From Ruminococcaceae bacterium UBA5891 (GTDB lineage: Bacteria > Bacillota > Clostridia > Oscillospirales > Acutalibacteraceae), in contig DJET01000016.1 in NCBI GenBank assembly GCA_002431945.1, positions 1 to 9,902 of the forward strand: DNA of 9,902 bases, read 5' to 3'. The position numbers and the translations under genes are program-made. Each line of letters starts with the position of its first letter. The first letter of the stretch is position 1. The notes beneath the pieces were generated by a model. That model was not told the origin of the DNA. It was given only the letters and a program-made list of their open reading frames with translations, and made no database searches. Positions 1-5,606 of the stretch are shown in pieces.

Positions 1-93
1 GTATACTGCATTTACTCGCTTTTTTCTGTTTTGCTTTGCTGAAAAATTTTTAATCCCAATCTCAGCTTGAATTTTGGGTTTTTCGACAGACTG

Positions 94-123
94 AGAGACG
101 GCTATATAGCCGTCTCTTTTTTA
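94..123 (+). terminator. Rho-independent terminator at left edge, plus-strand oriented
   Basis: Positions 94-117 form a perfect 24-nt palindrome (AGAGACGGCTAT followed by its exact reverse complement), giving a GC-containing stem. It is followed directly on the plus strand by a run of T from 117 to 122. The T-run is only on the plus-strand 3' side. Read from the minus strand, the same hairpin is followed by CAGTCTGTCG, so it is not an obvious intrinsic terminator for the lysA transcript that ends only 6 nt away. It most likely ends a plus-strand transcript that begins left of the window. A weaker hairpin (CCCAA at 55-59 with TTGGG at 74-78, then Ts) lies just before it. Confidence 0.7.
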
Positions 124-1419
124 TTATACATCAAGACTGCAAACGTCGCTTAAGCTTTCGCGTTTCACCGCTATATAATCGCGTTCGTTGTTAAGCATTA
201 CAACAGGCGGGCGCGCTATACGGTTATAGTTAGAAGCCATAGAGTAATTATATGCGCCGGTGGTAAGCACAGCCAAAATATCGCCGCGCTTCGGCTTAGG
301 CAGCTTAAAGCCTTCGCCTATAAGGTCGCCCGATTCACAGCATCTTCCCGCAATGTCGGCGGTAAAATCACATTTTTTGTCTGCATTAGACGCCAAAATT
401 ACGGTGTAAGGCGATTCATAAAGCGTGTAGCGCGGATTATCGGTCATACCGCCGTCTACCGAAACGTAGTTTTTATATCCCGCAATTTCTTTAACGCTGC
501 CCACGGTGTAAAGGGTAATTCCCGCGTCTGCCACAAGGCTTCTGCCGGGCTCTGTTAAAATTTTAGGCGTGTTAAGCCCCAAAGCGGCGCACTGCTTATT
601 AAGACTATTTGCAACCTCGCGTATTTTTTCGGTATAGCTGATTTTCGGATCGCTTTCGGTATAACGCACGCCGAAACCGCCGCCGAGGTTCAGCATATCG
701 GTATTAAAGCCGAGCTTTTCTTTAACGCTCTTTATAAAATCAAGCATTATTTCAAGGGCGGTGGCAAACGGCTCAGACTCGAAAATCTGCGAGCCTATAT
801 GGCAATGAAAACCGCAAAGAGTTACGTTTTTAAGATTTAATACAGCCTTTGCCGCCGAAAAAGCCTGGCCCGTTTCGATTGCAATACCGAATTTTGATTC
901 TACCGAGCCGGTAGATATTTTTTTATGCGTATGCGGGTCTATTCCCGGCGTTACACGCAGTAAAATTTTTTGATTGACGCCTTTTTCGCCCGCAATGCGG
1001 TTTAGCGCTTCAAGCTCGTCAAGGTTATCAACTACAAAATAGCCTACCTTATTATCAATTGCAAAAGCAATGTCGCCGTCGGTTTTGTTATTGCCGTGGA
1101 AAAAACTGTTTTCCATAGGAAAGCCTGCGGCGGCAGCCGTATATATTTCGCCGGGCGATACCACGTCTATATCTATGCCTTCCTCAGCCATTATGCGGTA
1201 TATCTGCTTGCAGCAGAACGCCTTGCTTGCAAATTCCGGCACGGAACCTGCAGGGAAATATTTTTGCATTGCGGTTTTGTATTCGCGCACACGCGCTCTT
1301 ATTTTATCCTCGTCCATAAGGTAAAGGGGAGTGCCGTACTTTGCGGCTAATTCTACCGTATCGCGGCCTGCAAAGGTAAGGTGGCCCCTTTCATTTACCG
1401 AAATATTATCGTATAGCAT
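124..1419 (-). CDS. lysA: Diaminopimelate decarboxylase
   Basis: PLP-dependent enzyme that decarboxylates meso-diaminopimelate to L-lysine, the last step of lysine synthesis; cytoplasmic. The protein has 431 residues from the chosen start, normal for LysA. Seen in the sequence: ASKAF with the PLP-binding Lys near residue 66, FHCHIGSQ around 204-211, the phosphate-binding glycine loop GGGFG at 246-250, EPGRS at 290-294, the active-site motif CESGD with Cys361, and YNYSMASNYN at 390-399. It is a fold-III (alanine-racemase-like) decarboxylase with a C-terminal beta domain. The start at 1419 is chosen because AGGAG lies 7 nt upstream; an in-frame ATG at 1446 would lie inside dapL and has no such site. 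It is the last gene of the riboswitch-controlled operon, 10 nt after the dapL stop. No minus-strand terminator with a U-tract is visible after it. Confidence 0.97.
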   Translation of the reverse strand: MLYDNISVNERGHLTFAGRDTVELAAKYGTPLYLMDEDKIRARVREYKTAMQKYFPAGSVPEFASKAFCCKQIYRIMAEEGIDIDVVSPGEIYTAAAAGFPMENSFFHGNNKTDGDIAFAIDNKVGYFVVDNLDELEALNRIAGEKGVNQKILLRVTPGIDPHTHKKISTGSVESKFGIAIETGQAFSAAKAVLNLKNVTLCGFHCHIGSQIFESEPFATALEIMLDFIKSVKEKLGFNTDMLNLGGGFGVRYTESDPKISYTEKIREVANSLNKQCAALGLNTPKILTEPGRSLVADAGITLYTVGSVKEIAGYKNYVSVDGGMTDNPRYTLYESPYTVILASNADKKCDFTADIAGRCCESGDLIGEGFKLPKPKRGDILAVLTTGAYNYSMASNYNRIARPPVVMLNNERDYIAVKRESLSDVCSLDV

Positions 1420-1426
1420 AATTTTT

Positions 1427-1431
1427 CTCCT
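1427..1431 (-). promoter_or_regulatory. Ribosome binding site of lysA
   Basis: Minus strand reads AGGAG, 7 nt before the ATG at 1419. It overlaps the dapL stop codon (TAG at 1432-1430), so ribosomes finishing dapL end on the lysA initiation site, which favours translational coupling. It decides the lysA start against the upstream ATG at 1446. Confidence 0.85.
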
Positions 1432-2617
1432 AAAGCAGGGTGTCAAATCTCCTTGCGGCTTCTAAGGTCGATTCGCGGCTGCCGAATGACGTAAGCCTGA
1501 AATAACCCTCTCCCGCATTTCCGAAGCCGGCTCCCGGAGTTCCGACGATCTGCGCGTTGTTAAGTAAATAATCAAAAAATTCCCAAGAAGACATACCGTT
1601 CGGGCATTTAAGCCATAAATACGGCGAATTTTCGCCGCCCGTATATTCAATGCCCTTGCGCTTTAAAGCCTCGCCTATAATACGTGCGTTTTCCATATAA
1701 TATGCAATGGCTTTTCGGCATTGCTCAAGTCCGTCGGGGGAAAGCGCCGCCTCTGCCGCGCGCTGAACAACATAAGGCACGCCGTTGAATTTTGTCGCCT
1801 GTCTTCTTGCCCATAGGTAGGAAAGCTTGTTTTCGCCTGCGGTTAATTCGTCAGGGAATACGCTCCACGCGCATCTGGTGCCTGTAAAGCCTGCGGTTTT
1901 TGAAAAGCTGCAAATTTCCACCGTGCAGCTTTTAGAACCTTCAACTTCGTATACCGAATGGGGGTAATCGCCGCTTATAAATGCTTCGTATGCCGAATCA
2001 AAAATAATAAGCGAGCCTGTTTTATTTGCAAAATCAACCCATTTTTTAAGCTGTGCCTTAGTATAAACGGCGCCTGTGGGGTTATTGGGTGAGCAAAGGT
2101 AAATAATGTACGGCTTTTCGGCAATACCGTCCGGCATGGGTAAAAAGCCGTTATCGCGGTTGCCCTCTAAAAAAGTTATTTTTCTGCCGCTCATAATATT
2201 GCTGTCAAGATAAACGGGGTATACGGGATCGGGAATAAGGATCTCGTTGTCCCCTAAAATATCCACAATATTGCCGACGTCGCTTTTAGCGCCGTCTGAT
2301 ACATATATTTCTTCGGCTGACAGCTCTACGGGTATTCTTTTATAATAATCGGCTATTGCTTCGCGTAAAAAGTCGTAGCCGTATTCGGGCGCGTAACCTC
2401 TGAAGGTGGCGGCGCTGCCCATTTCGTCCGCAGCCTTTTTCATAGCTTCTACCACGGCAGGGGAAAGGGGAAGAGTAACGTCGCCTATACCGAGGCGCAC
2501 TATTTGAGCCTTGGGGTTGGCGGCGGAGTATGCGTTTACCCGCTTTGCAATTTCCGAAAAAAGGTAGTTTTTCTTTACGTTAAAATAGTTTTCGTTTACT
2601 TTGATTTTAAGACTCAT
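1430..2617 (-). CDS. dapL: LL-diaminopimelate aminotransferase
   Basis: PLP-dependent fold-I aminotransferase that converts tetrahydrodipicolinate plus glutamate directly to LL-diaminopimelate, replacing the DapD/DapC/DapE succinylase or acetylase branch. It has 395 residues from the chosen start. Seen: the DapL-typical N-terminus (KVNENYFNVKKNYLF), RLGIGD at 41-46, TFRGYAPEYGY at 71-81, DPVYPVYLDSN at 130-140, CSPNNPTG at 175-182, FDSAYEAF at 206-213, the PLP lysine in SFSKTAGFTGTRC (Lys240), and FRLTSFG with the carboxylate-binding Arg374. The DPVYPVY and SFSKTAGFTGTRC blocks separate DapL from general aspartate aminotransferases. The start at 2617 has AAGGAG 9 nt upstream; an ATG at 2635 would add six residues (MKEYIA) and lacks a comparable site. 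The first 11 bp overlap the end of dapF. Confidence 0.96.
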   Translation of the reverse strand: MSLKIKVNENYFNVKKNYLFSEIAKRVNAYSAANPKAQIVRLGIGDVTLPLSPAVVEAMKKAADEMGSAATFRGYAPEYGYDFLREAIADYYKRIPVELSAEEIYVSDGAKSDVGNIVDILGDNEILIPDPVYPVYLDSNIMSGRKITFLEGNRDNGFLPMPDGIAEKPYIIYLCSPNNPTGAVYTKAQLKKWVDFANKTGSLIIFDSAYEAFISGDYPHSVYEVEGSKSCTVEICSFSKTAGFTGTRCAWSVFPDELTAGENKLSYLWARRQATKFNGVPYVVQRAAEAALSPDGLEQCRKAIAYYMENARIIGEALKRKGIEYTGGENSPYLWLKCPNGMSSWEFFDYLLNNAQIVGTPGAGFGNAGEGYFRLTSFGSRESTLEAARRFDTLL

Positions 2618-3458
2618 AGCAATATACTCCTTCATATACCTTTTCTGCCGCGCCGCGCATATATATATGCCCGTCTTCGGCGTATTTTATTGTAAGAACG
2701 CCGCATTTTAAGTGTACGGCAATTTCTTCGTTTCTTTTGCAGTATCCGTTAAGCACCGCCGCTGCCGCCGCCGCGCAGGCACCCGTGCCGCAGGCAAAGG
2801 TTTCGCCGCTGCCGCGTTCCCACACGCGCATTTCAAGATTTTTTGAGTCTTTAACGCGTATAAACTCGGTATTAACCTGCTCAGGAAAAATCGGGTTGAA
2901 CTCAAACAGGGGACCTGTTTTTTCAAGGTTAAGCCCCTTAATGTCATCGCAAAATACCACGGCGTGGGGGTTGCCCATAGAAACGGCGGTAATTCGGTAT
3001 TCGGTGTCGCTTATATTTACGGGTTCGTTTATCATTTTATCACCGTTAAATTTAACCGGAATAAGATGTGGGGTTAATATCGGCTCTCCCATATCAACGG
3101 TAAGGCTTACCGCTTTGCCGTTTTCTTCGGTAACGTAAAGGGTTTTAATGCCGCTTAAGGTTTCAACGGTAAGCGTTTTTTTGTGTGCAATTCCGTTATC
3201 GTAAATGTATTTGCCTACGCAGCGTATGCCGTTGCCGCACATTTTGCCCTCGCTGCCGTCAAGGTTAAACATACGCATTTTAGCGTCCGCTGTATCTGAC
3301 GGGCATATAAGTATAACCCCGTCGCTGCCTACGCTTGTTCTTCTCGGTGACATTATTTTTGCAAGATAAGCGGGATCTTCAACCTTTTCTTTAAAGCAGT
3401 CAATATAAATATAATCGTTTCCTATACCGTGCATTTTGGTAAAATGTATTTCTTTCAT
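2607..3458 (-). CDS. dapF: Diaminopimelate epimerase
   Basis: Cofactor-independent epimerase that interconverts LL- and meso-diaminopimelate with two active-site cysteines acting as acid and base; cytoplasmic. It has 283 residues, the normal length. Seen: KMHGIGNDYIYID at 8-20, FNLDGSEGKMCGNGIRC with catalytic Cys74, MGNPH at 161-165, WERGSGET at 213-220 and ACGTGACA with catalytic Cys223. Both halves of the two-fold pseudo-symmetric fold are intact. A purine-rich AAAGGCGG-like site lies just upstream of the ATG. The gene starts 14 nt after the dapA stop and its last 11 bp overlap the dapL start. Its position between dapA and dapL fits: DapL makes the LL isomer and DapF makes the meso form that LysA and peptidoglycan ligases use. 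Confidence 0.97.
   Translation of the reverse strand: MKEIHFTKMHGIGNDYIYIDCFKEKVEDPAYLAKIMSPRRTSVGSDGVILICPSDTADAKMRMFNLDGSEGKMCGNGIRCVGKYIYDNGIAHKKTLTVETLSGIKTLYVTEENGKAVSLTVDMGEPILTPHLIPVKFNGDKMINEPVNISDTEYRITAVSMGNPHAVVFCDDIKGLNLEKTGPLFEFNPIFPEQVNTEFIRVKDSKNLEMRVWERGSGETFACGTGACAAAAAAVLNGYCKRNEEIAVHLKCGVLTIKYAEDGHIYMRGAAEKVYEGVYCYES
2627..2632 (-). promoter_or_regulatory. Ribosome binding site of dapL
   Basis: Minus strand reads AAGGAG, 9 nt before the ATG at 2617 and inside the 3' end of dapF. It supports the 2617 start over the ATG at 2635 and implies coupling to dapF translation. Confidence 0.8.
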
Positions 3459-3472
3459 TTTTTTCGCCGCCT

Positions 3473-4360
3473 TTATACCTTAATTCCGCATTTGCGCATT
3501 TCGTTTAAAAGAATTTCTTTATGCGCTTCTTCCATAGGGGTAAGCGGCAGTCTTAAATAGTTTTCGCAATAGCCCATTGCCGCCATTGCCGCCTTAACGG
3601 GTATTGGGTTTACCTCGCAAAAAAGCGCCTTTATAAGCGGCAGATATTTAAGCTGTAGATCAAGGGCGCCCTTTGTATCGCCTGCCAGCATTTTTTTGCA
3701 CATTTCGGCGGTGCTATGCGGCAGAAGGTTTGAAAGCACCGAAATACAGCCCTTTCCGCCGAGCGACATAATAGGCACGGTTTGATCGTCGTTGCCGGAA
3801 TAAATATTTATGTCGCCGCCGCAAAGCGCGGTAATTTCAGCCACGGCTGAAATATTACCGCCCGCTTCCTTTATGCCGGATATGTTAGGGTGCTTTGAAA
3901 GCCGTGCCACGGTTTCCGGCGCAATATTAACGCCTGTTCTTGACGGTACGTTATATAATATGACGGGAGCCGCGGCTCTGTCTGCAATTTCGGTAAACAT
4001 TTTAAAAAGCCCGTTTTGCGTTGCCTTATTGTAATAGGGGGTAACCACAAGCACGCCGTCTACGCCCGCTTTGCAGGAAAAATCGGTAAGCTCCAATGCA
4101 TATGCCGTATCGTTAGAGCCGGTGCCCGCAATTACGGGGATACGGCCGCCGACCTCATTTACCGCAAATTCAATGGCGTTTTTATGCTCTTTATCTGTAA
4201 GAGTTGAGGATTCGCCGGTGGTTCCGCAAACAACAAGTGCGTTAACACCTTCGTTTATCTGCCAATCAATAAGCCGTGCAAAAGCGTTATAATCAATACC
4301 GTTTTCGTTAAGCGGCGTTATAAGAGCGGTTGCAACGCCCTCAAAGATAGGAGCTTTCAT
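3473..4360 (-). CDS. dapA: 4-hydroxy-tetrahydrodipicolinate synthase
   Basis: Class I (Schiff-base) aldolase condensing pyruvate with aspartate semialdehyde, the committed step to diaminopimelate and lysine; cytoplasmic TIM barrel, usually a homotetramer. It has 295 residues, normal length. Seen: GVATALITPL at 8-17, CGTTGES at 45-51 (the Thr pair of the proton relay), YNVPSRTG at 136-143 (Tyr136 and Arg141), and GIKEAGG with Schiff-base Lys164. These match the E. coli positions Tyr133, Arg138 and Lys161 with a constant offset of 3. It could be confused with N-acetylneuraminate lyase relatives, but the dap operon and lysine riboswitch settle the role. An AAAAGGAA site lies about 10 nt before the ATG. 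It is the first gene of the operon, directly downstream of the riboswitch terminator. Confidence 0.97.
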   Translation of the reverse strand: MKAPIFEGVATALITPLNENGIDYNAFARLIDWQINEGVNALVVCGTTGESSTLTDKEHKNAIEFAVNEVGGRIPVIAGTGSNDTAYALELTDFSCKAGVDGVLVVTPYYNKATQNGLFKMFTEIADRAAAPVILYNVPSRTGVNIAPETVARLSKHPNISGIKEAGGNISAVAEITALCGGDINIYSGNDDQTVPIMSLGGKGCISVLSNLLPHSTAEMCKKMLAGDTKGALDLQLKYLPLIKALFCEVNPIPVKAAMAAMGYCENYLRLPLTPMEEAHKEILLNEMRKCGIKV

Positions 4361-4386
4361 TTAAAACACTTTCCTTTTAATAAAAT

Positions 4387-4411
4387 AAAAAATAGCCGAT
4401 TGCTCGGCTAT
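4387..4411 (-). terminator. Lysine-riboswitch transcription terminator
   Basis: On the minus strand ATAGCCGA (4411-4404), loop GCAA, and TCGGCTAT (4399-4392) make a perfect 8-bp stem with a GNRA tetraloop, followed by TTTTT and further T-rich sequence. It lies 27 nt or more before the dapA ATG. Its 5' arm shares bases 4411-4407 with the antiterminator, so the two hairpins exclude each other. Lysine binding should leave this hairpin free to form and stop transcription. Confidence 0.92.
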
Positions 4412-4453
4412 CAAAATTAAGAAAATATGCGTATATTTCTTTAATTCGATAGC
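4407..4453 (-). promoter_or_regulatory. Riboswitch antiterminator hairpin
   Basis: GCTATC (4453-4448), which is the 3' strand of aptamer stem P1, is perfectly complementary to GATAGC (4412-4407), which contains the start of the terminator 5' arm. Between them AATTAAAGAAATAT and ATATTTTCTTAATT pair around an ACGC loop, with one A-C mismatch and one G-U pair, so the whole makes a long extended hairpin interrupted by a small G/TT internal loop. When lysine is scarce, P1 opens and this form should predominate, allowing read-through into dapA. Pairing was found by eye; energies were not computed. Confidence 0.82.
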
Positions 4454-4607
4454 TCTCCGCAAAAGCGACAGTAATACGGATATTATTCCGCATTACCAGA
4501 ACACAGCCTGCCGGCGTATGATCTTCGGCGGTTGTTCCTTTTGCTTTAACCGTTGTTCTGCCGAACTTAGCAGGTAAAAGCTACTATTAACAAACCGCGC
4601 CTCTATC
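4448..4607 (-). promoter_or_regulatory. Lysine riboswitch aptamer (L-box)
   Basis: Minus-strand RNA of about 160 nt matching the L-box. P1 is GATAG (4607-4603) with CTATC (4452-4448). The conserved opening GATAGAGGCGCG is at 4607-4596 and AGTAG at 4585-4581. P2 is GCTTTTACC (4581-4573) with GGTTAAAGC (4551-4543). AAAGGAAC is followed by the conserved GCCGAAG at 4529-4523, then CTGG at 4499-4496. P4 is GTAATGCGG (4496-4488) with CCGTATTAC (4479-4471). ACTGTCGC and a short P5 (CGC, TTTT, GCG) follow, ending in GGAGAGCTATC. This RNA class binds free L-lysine. Its position before dapA-dapF-dapL-lysA, with a terminator after it, is the classical repressing arrangement. The P3 arm looks shorter than in well-known examples. 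Confidence 0.95.
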
Positions 4608-4616
4608 TTTATAAAA

Positions 4617-4645
4617 AATTTATCACACTTTTTAATGTTTGTCAA
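4617..4645 (-). promoter_or_regulatory. Promoter of the dapA-dapF-dapL-lysA operon
   Basis: Minus strand: a perfect -35 TTGACA (4645-4640), a 17-nt spacer, and -10 TAAATT (4622-4617) preceded by TGa (extended -10, 4625-4623). Transcription should start near 4610, a few bases before the first riboswitch stem, which is where the leader ought to begin. Upstream is very A/T-rich and could act as an UP element. Confidence 0.82.
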
Positions 4646-4698
4646 GACAAATTTGTAAATCTTGAATTTAAACTTAATTTATACGCTTTAAACAGCTG

Positions 4699-5478
4699 TT
4701 ACGAGTGCAGATCCGTACCTATAAAGCCGATTTCTTTAAAGTCGCCCATATTACGGCGTATAATGTAATCGATATATGCCGCGGTAATTTTTGCGGTAAG
4801 CAGGTAGCCTGCCGGAGTCATATGACCGCGCATATAAAACTTTTCCTTAAATTCCGCATTATATTTCGGGGCGTATTCAAACAGATCTAAAACATAGGTG
4901 TTGTCAAATTTTTCGGCAAATGAATAAAGGAGATCGCGGTGCTTTAATTTAAGCTCCGTATTGGCGTCCTCCTCGTCGGGCATTGCCATAAGGAAAAACT
5001 TTGCGCGGGGCTGAATTTTTTTAAGCCTCGCTATTATTTGCGCATAGTATCCCGCAAAGGTTTTTTTGTTGTTTTTCGGGTCTTCATCGTTTATATCGGC
5101 TATACTGCCCAATTCCTGCTTTTGACCAAAAAGGTCGTTTACGCCGAGCGCTATTATATAGCACTGTGCGGCATATGCGTTATTCCAGTAGCCGTTTGCG
5201 TCTGCAAAGCTTTCGCAATACTCCTTTGCGGTCATTCCGCCGCGGGACATATTGTAGACCTTGCTGCCGCACATTCTTGCCATAAACTGCCCCCACGAAT
5301 ATTCGTACATATCGTGGTAGGTGCTGCCGCCGCCTTCCTTTGCGGCTTCAAATTCGCCCGATGAAAGACTGTCCCCAACGCAGGCAATAGTGCGGAAAAT
5401 TGCTGTATAACCGCCGTCTGACGGGATATTGTCAAGCGGTTTTTCATCTTTGTTACAAAAAATTTCTTTAAGCTCCAT
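4699..5478 (-). CDS. SGNH/GDSL-family hydrolase, cytoplasmic, substrate unknown
   Basis: Probable serine esterase or lipase of the SGNH superfamily, 259 residues. Seen: block I ACVGDSLSSG with nucleophile Ser37, block II SRGG with the oxyanion Gly near residue 80, block III GVND with Asn114, and block V GHMTPAGY with catalytic His219. The residue three before His219, normally Asp (DxxH), is Met216, so the protein may work with a Ser-His dyad or a differently placed acid. No signal peptide or membrane helix is seen, so it should act in the cytosol. Ser37 follows an N-terminal extension of about 30 residues. No strong ribosome binding site is visible (only GGTTGTGA near the ATG). It has its own promoter and lies between the dap operon and the ABC genes without an obvious partner. 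The family assignment is firm; the substrate (acetyl-sugar, acyl lipid or other ester) cannot be told. Confidence 0.85.
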   Translation of the reverse strand: MELKEIFCNKDEKPLDNIPSDGGYTAIFRTIACVGDSLSSGEFEAAKEGGGSTYHDMYEYSWGQFMARMCGSKVYNMSRGGMTAKEYCESFADANGYWNNAYAAQCYIIALGVNDLFGQKQELGSIADINDEDPKNNKKTFAGYYAQIIARLKKIQPRAKFFLMAMPDEEDANTELKLKHRDLLYSFAEKFDNTYVLDLFEYAPKYNAEFKEKFYMRGHMTPAGYLLTAKITAAYIDYIIRRNMGDFKEIGFIGTDLHS

Positions 5479-5504
5479 AATATCACAACCAAATGTTTTT
5501 TATA

Positions 5505-5532
5505 ATTATAACACAGTATTTTGAATAGTCAA
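5505..5532 (-). promoter_or_regulatory. Promoter of the SGNH hydrolase gene
   Basis: Minus strand: -35 TTGACT (5532-5527), a 16-nt spacer, and a perfect -10 TATAAT (5510-5505) preceded by TGt (extended -10). The predicted start lies about 20 nt before the ATG at 5478, so the leader is short. It indicates transcription independent of the ABC genes upstream. Confidence 0.8.
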
Positions 5533-5550
5533 GGTTAATAAACAGCCTAT

Positions 5551-5606
5551 ACAATACAATCGTGCAAATTTTCCGCTATGGGAAGTATTGTGCCCTGATG
5601 TATTGT
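5551..5606. repeat. Short inverted and direct repeats after the permease gene
   Basis: ACAATACA (5551-5558) is the exact reverse complement of TGTATTGT (5599-5606), and GTATTGT also occurs at 5585-5591. The spacing allows two alternative stems. No T-run follows on either strand, so this is not a clear intrinsic terminator for the permease transcript. It could be a weak 3'-end structure or a protein site near the SGNH promoter. No function is claimed. Confidence 0.35.

Noticed and set aside
1..70. 3' end of a coding gene entering from the left
   Set aside because: All three plus frames stop within 70 bases and none of the short tails is recognisable, so coding cannot be supported or excluded.
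1420..1446. Upstream ATG extending lysA by nine residues
   Set aside because: The extension (MTPCFRRKI) is unlike LysA N-termini and lies inside dapL, while AGGAG stands at the right distance from the ATG at 1419.
2737..3138. 133-codon plus-strand open frame opposite dapF
   Set aside because: It is antisense to a fully intact dapF with both catalytic cysteines, has no recognisable domain and no ribosome binding site.
5038..5364. 108-codon plus-strand open frame opposite the SGNH gene, hydrophobic
   Set aside because: It mirrors the conserved SGNH coding sequence; no start signals.
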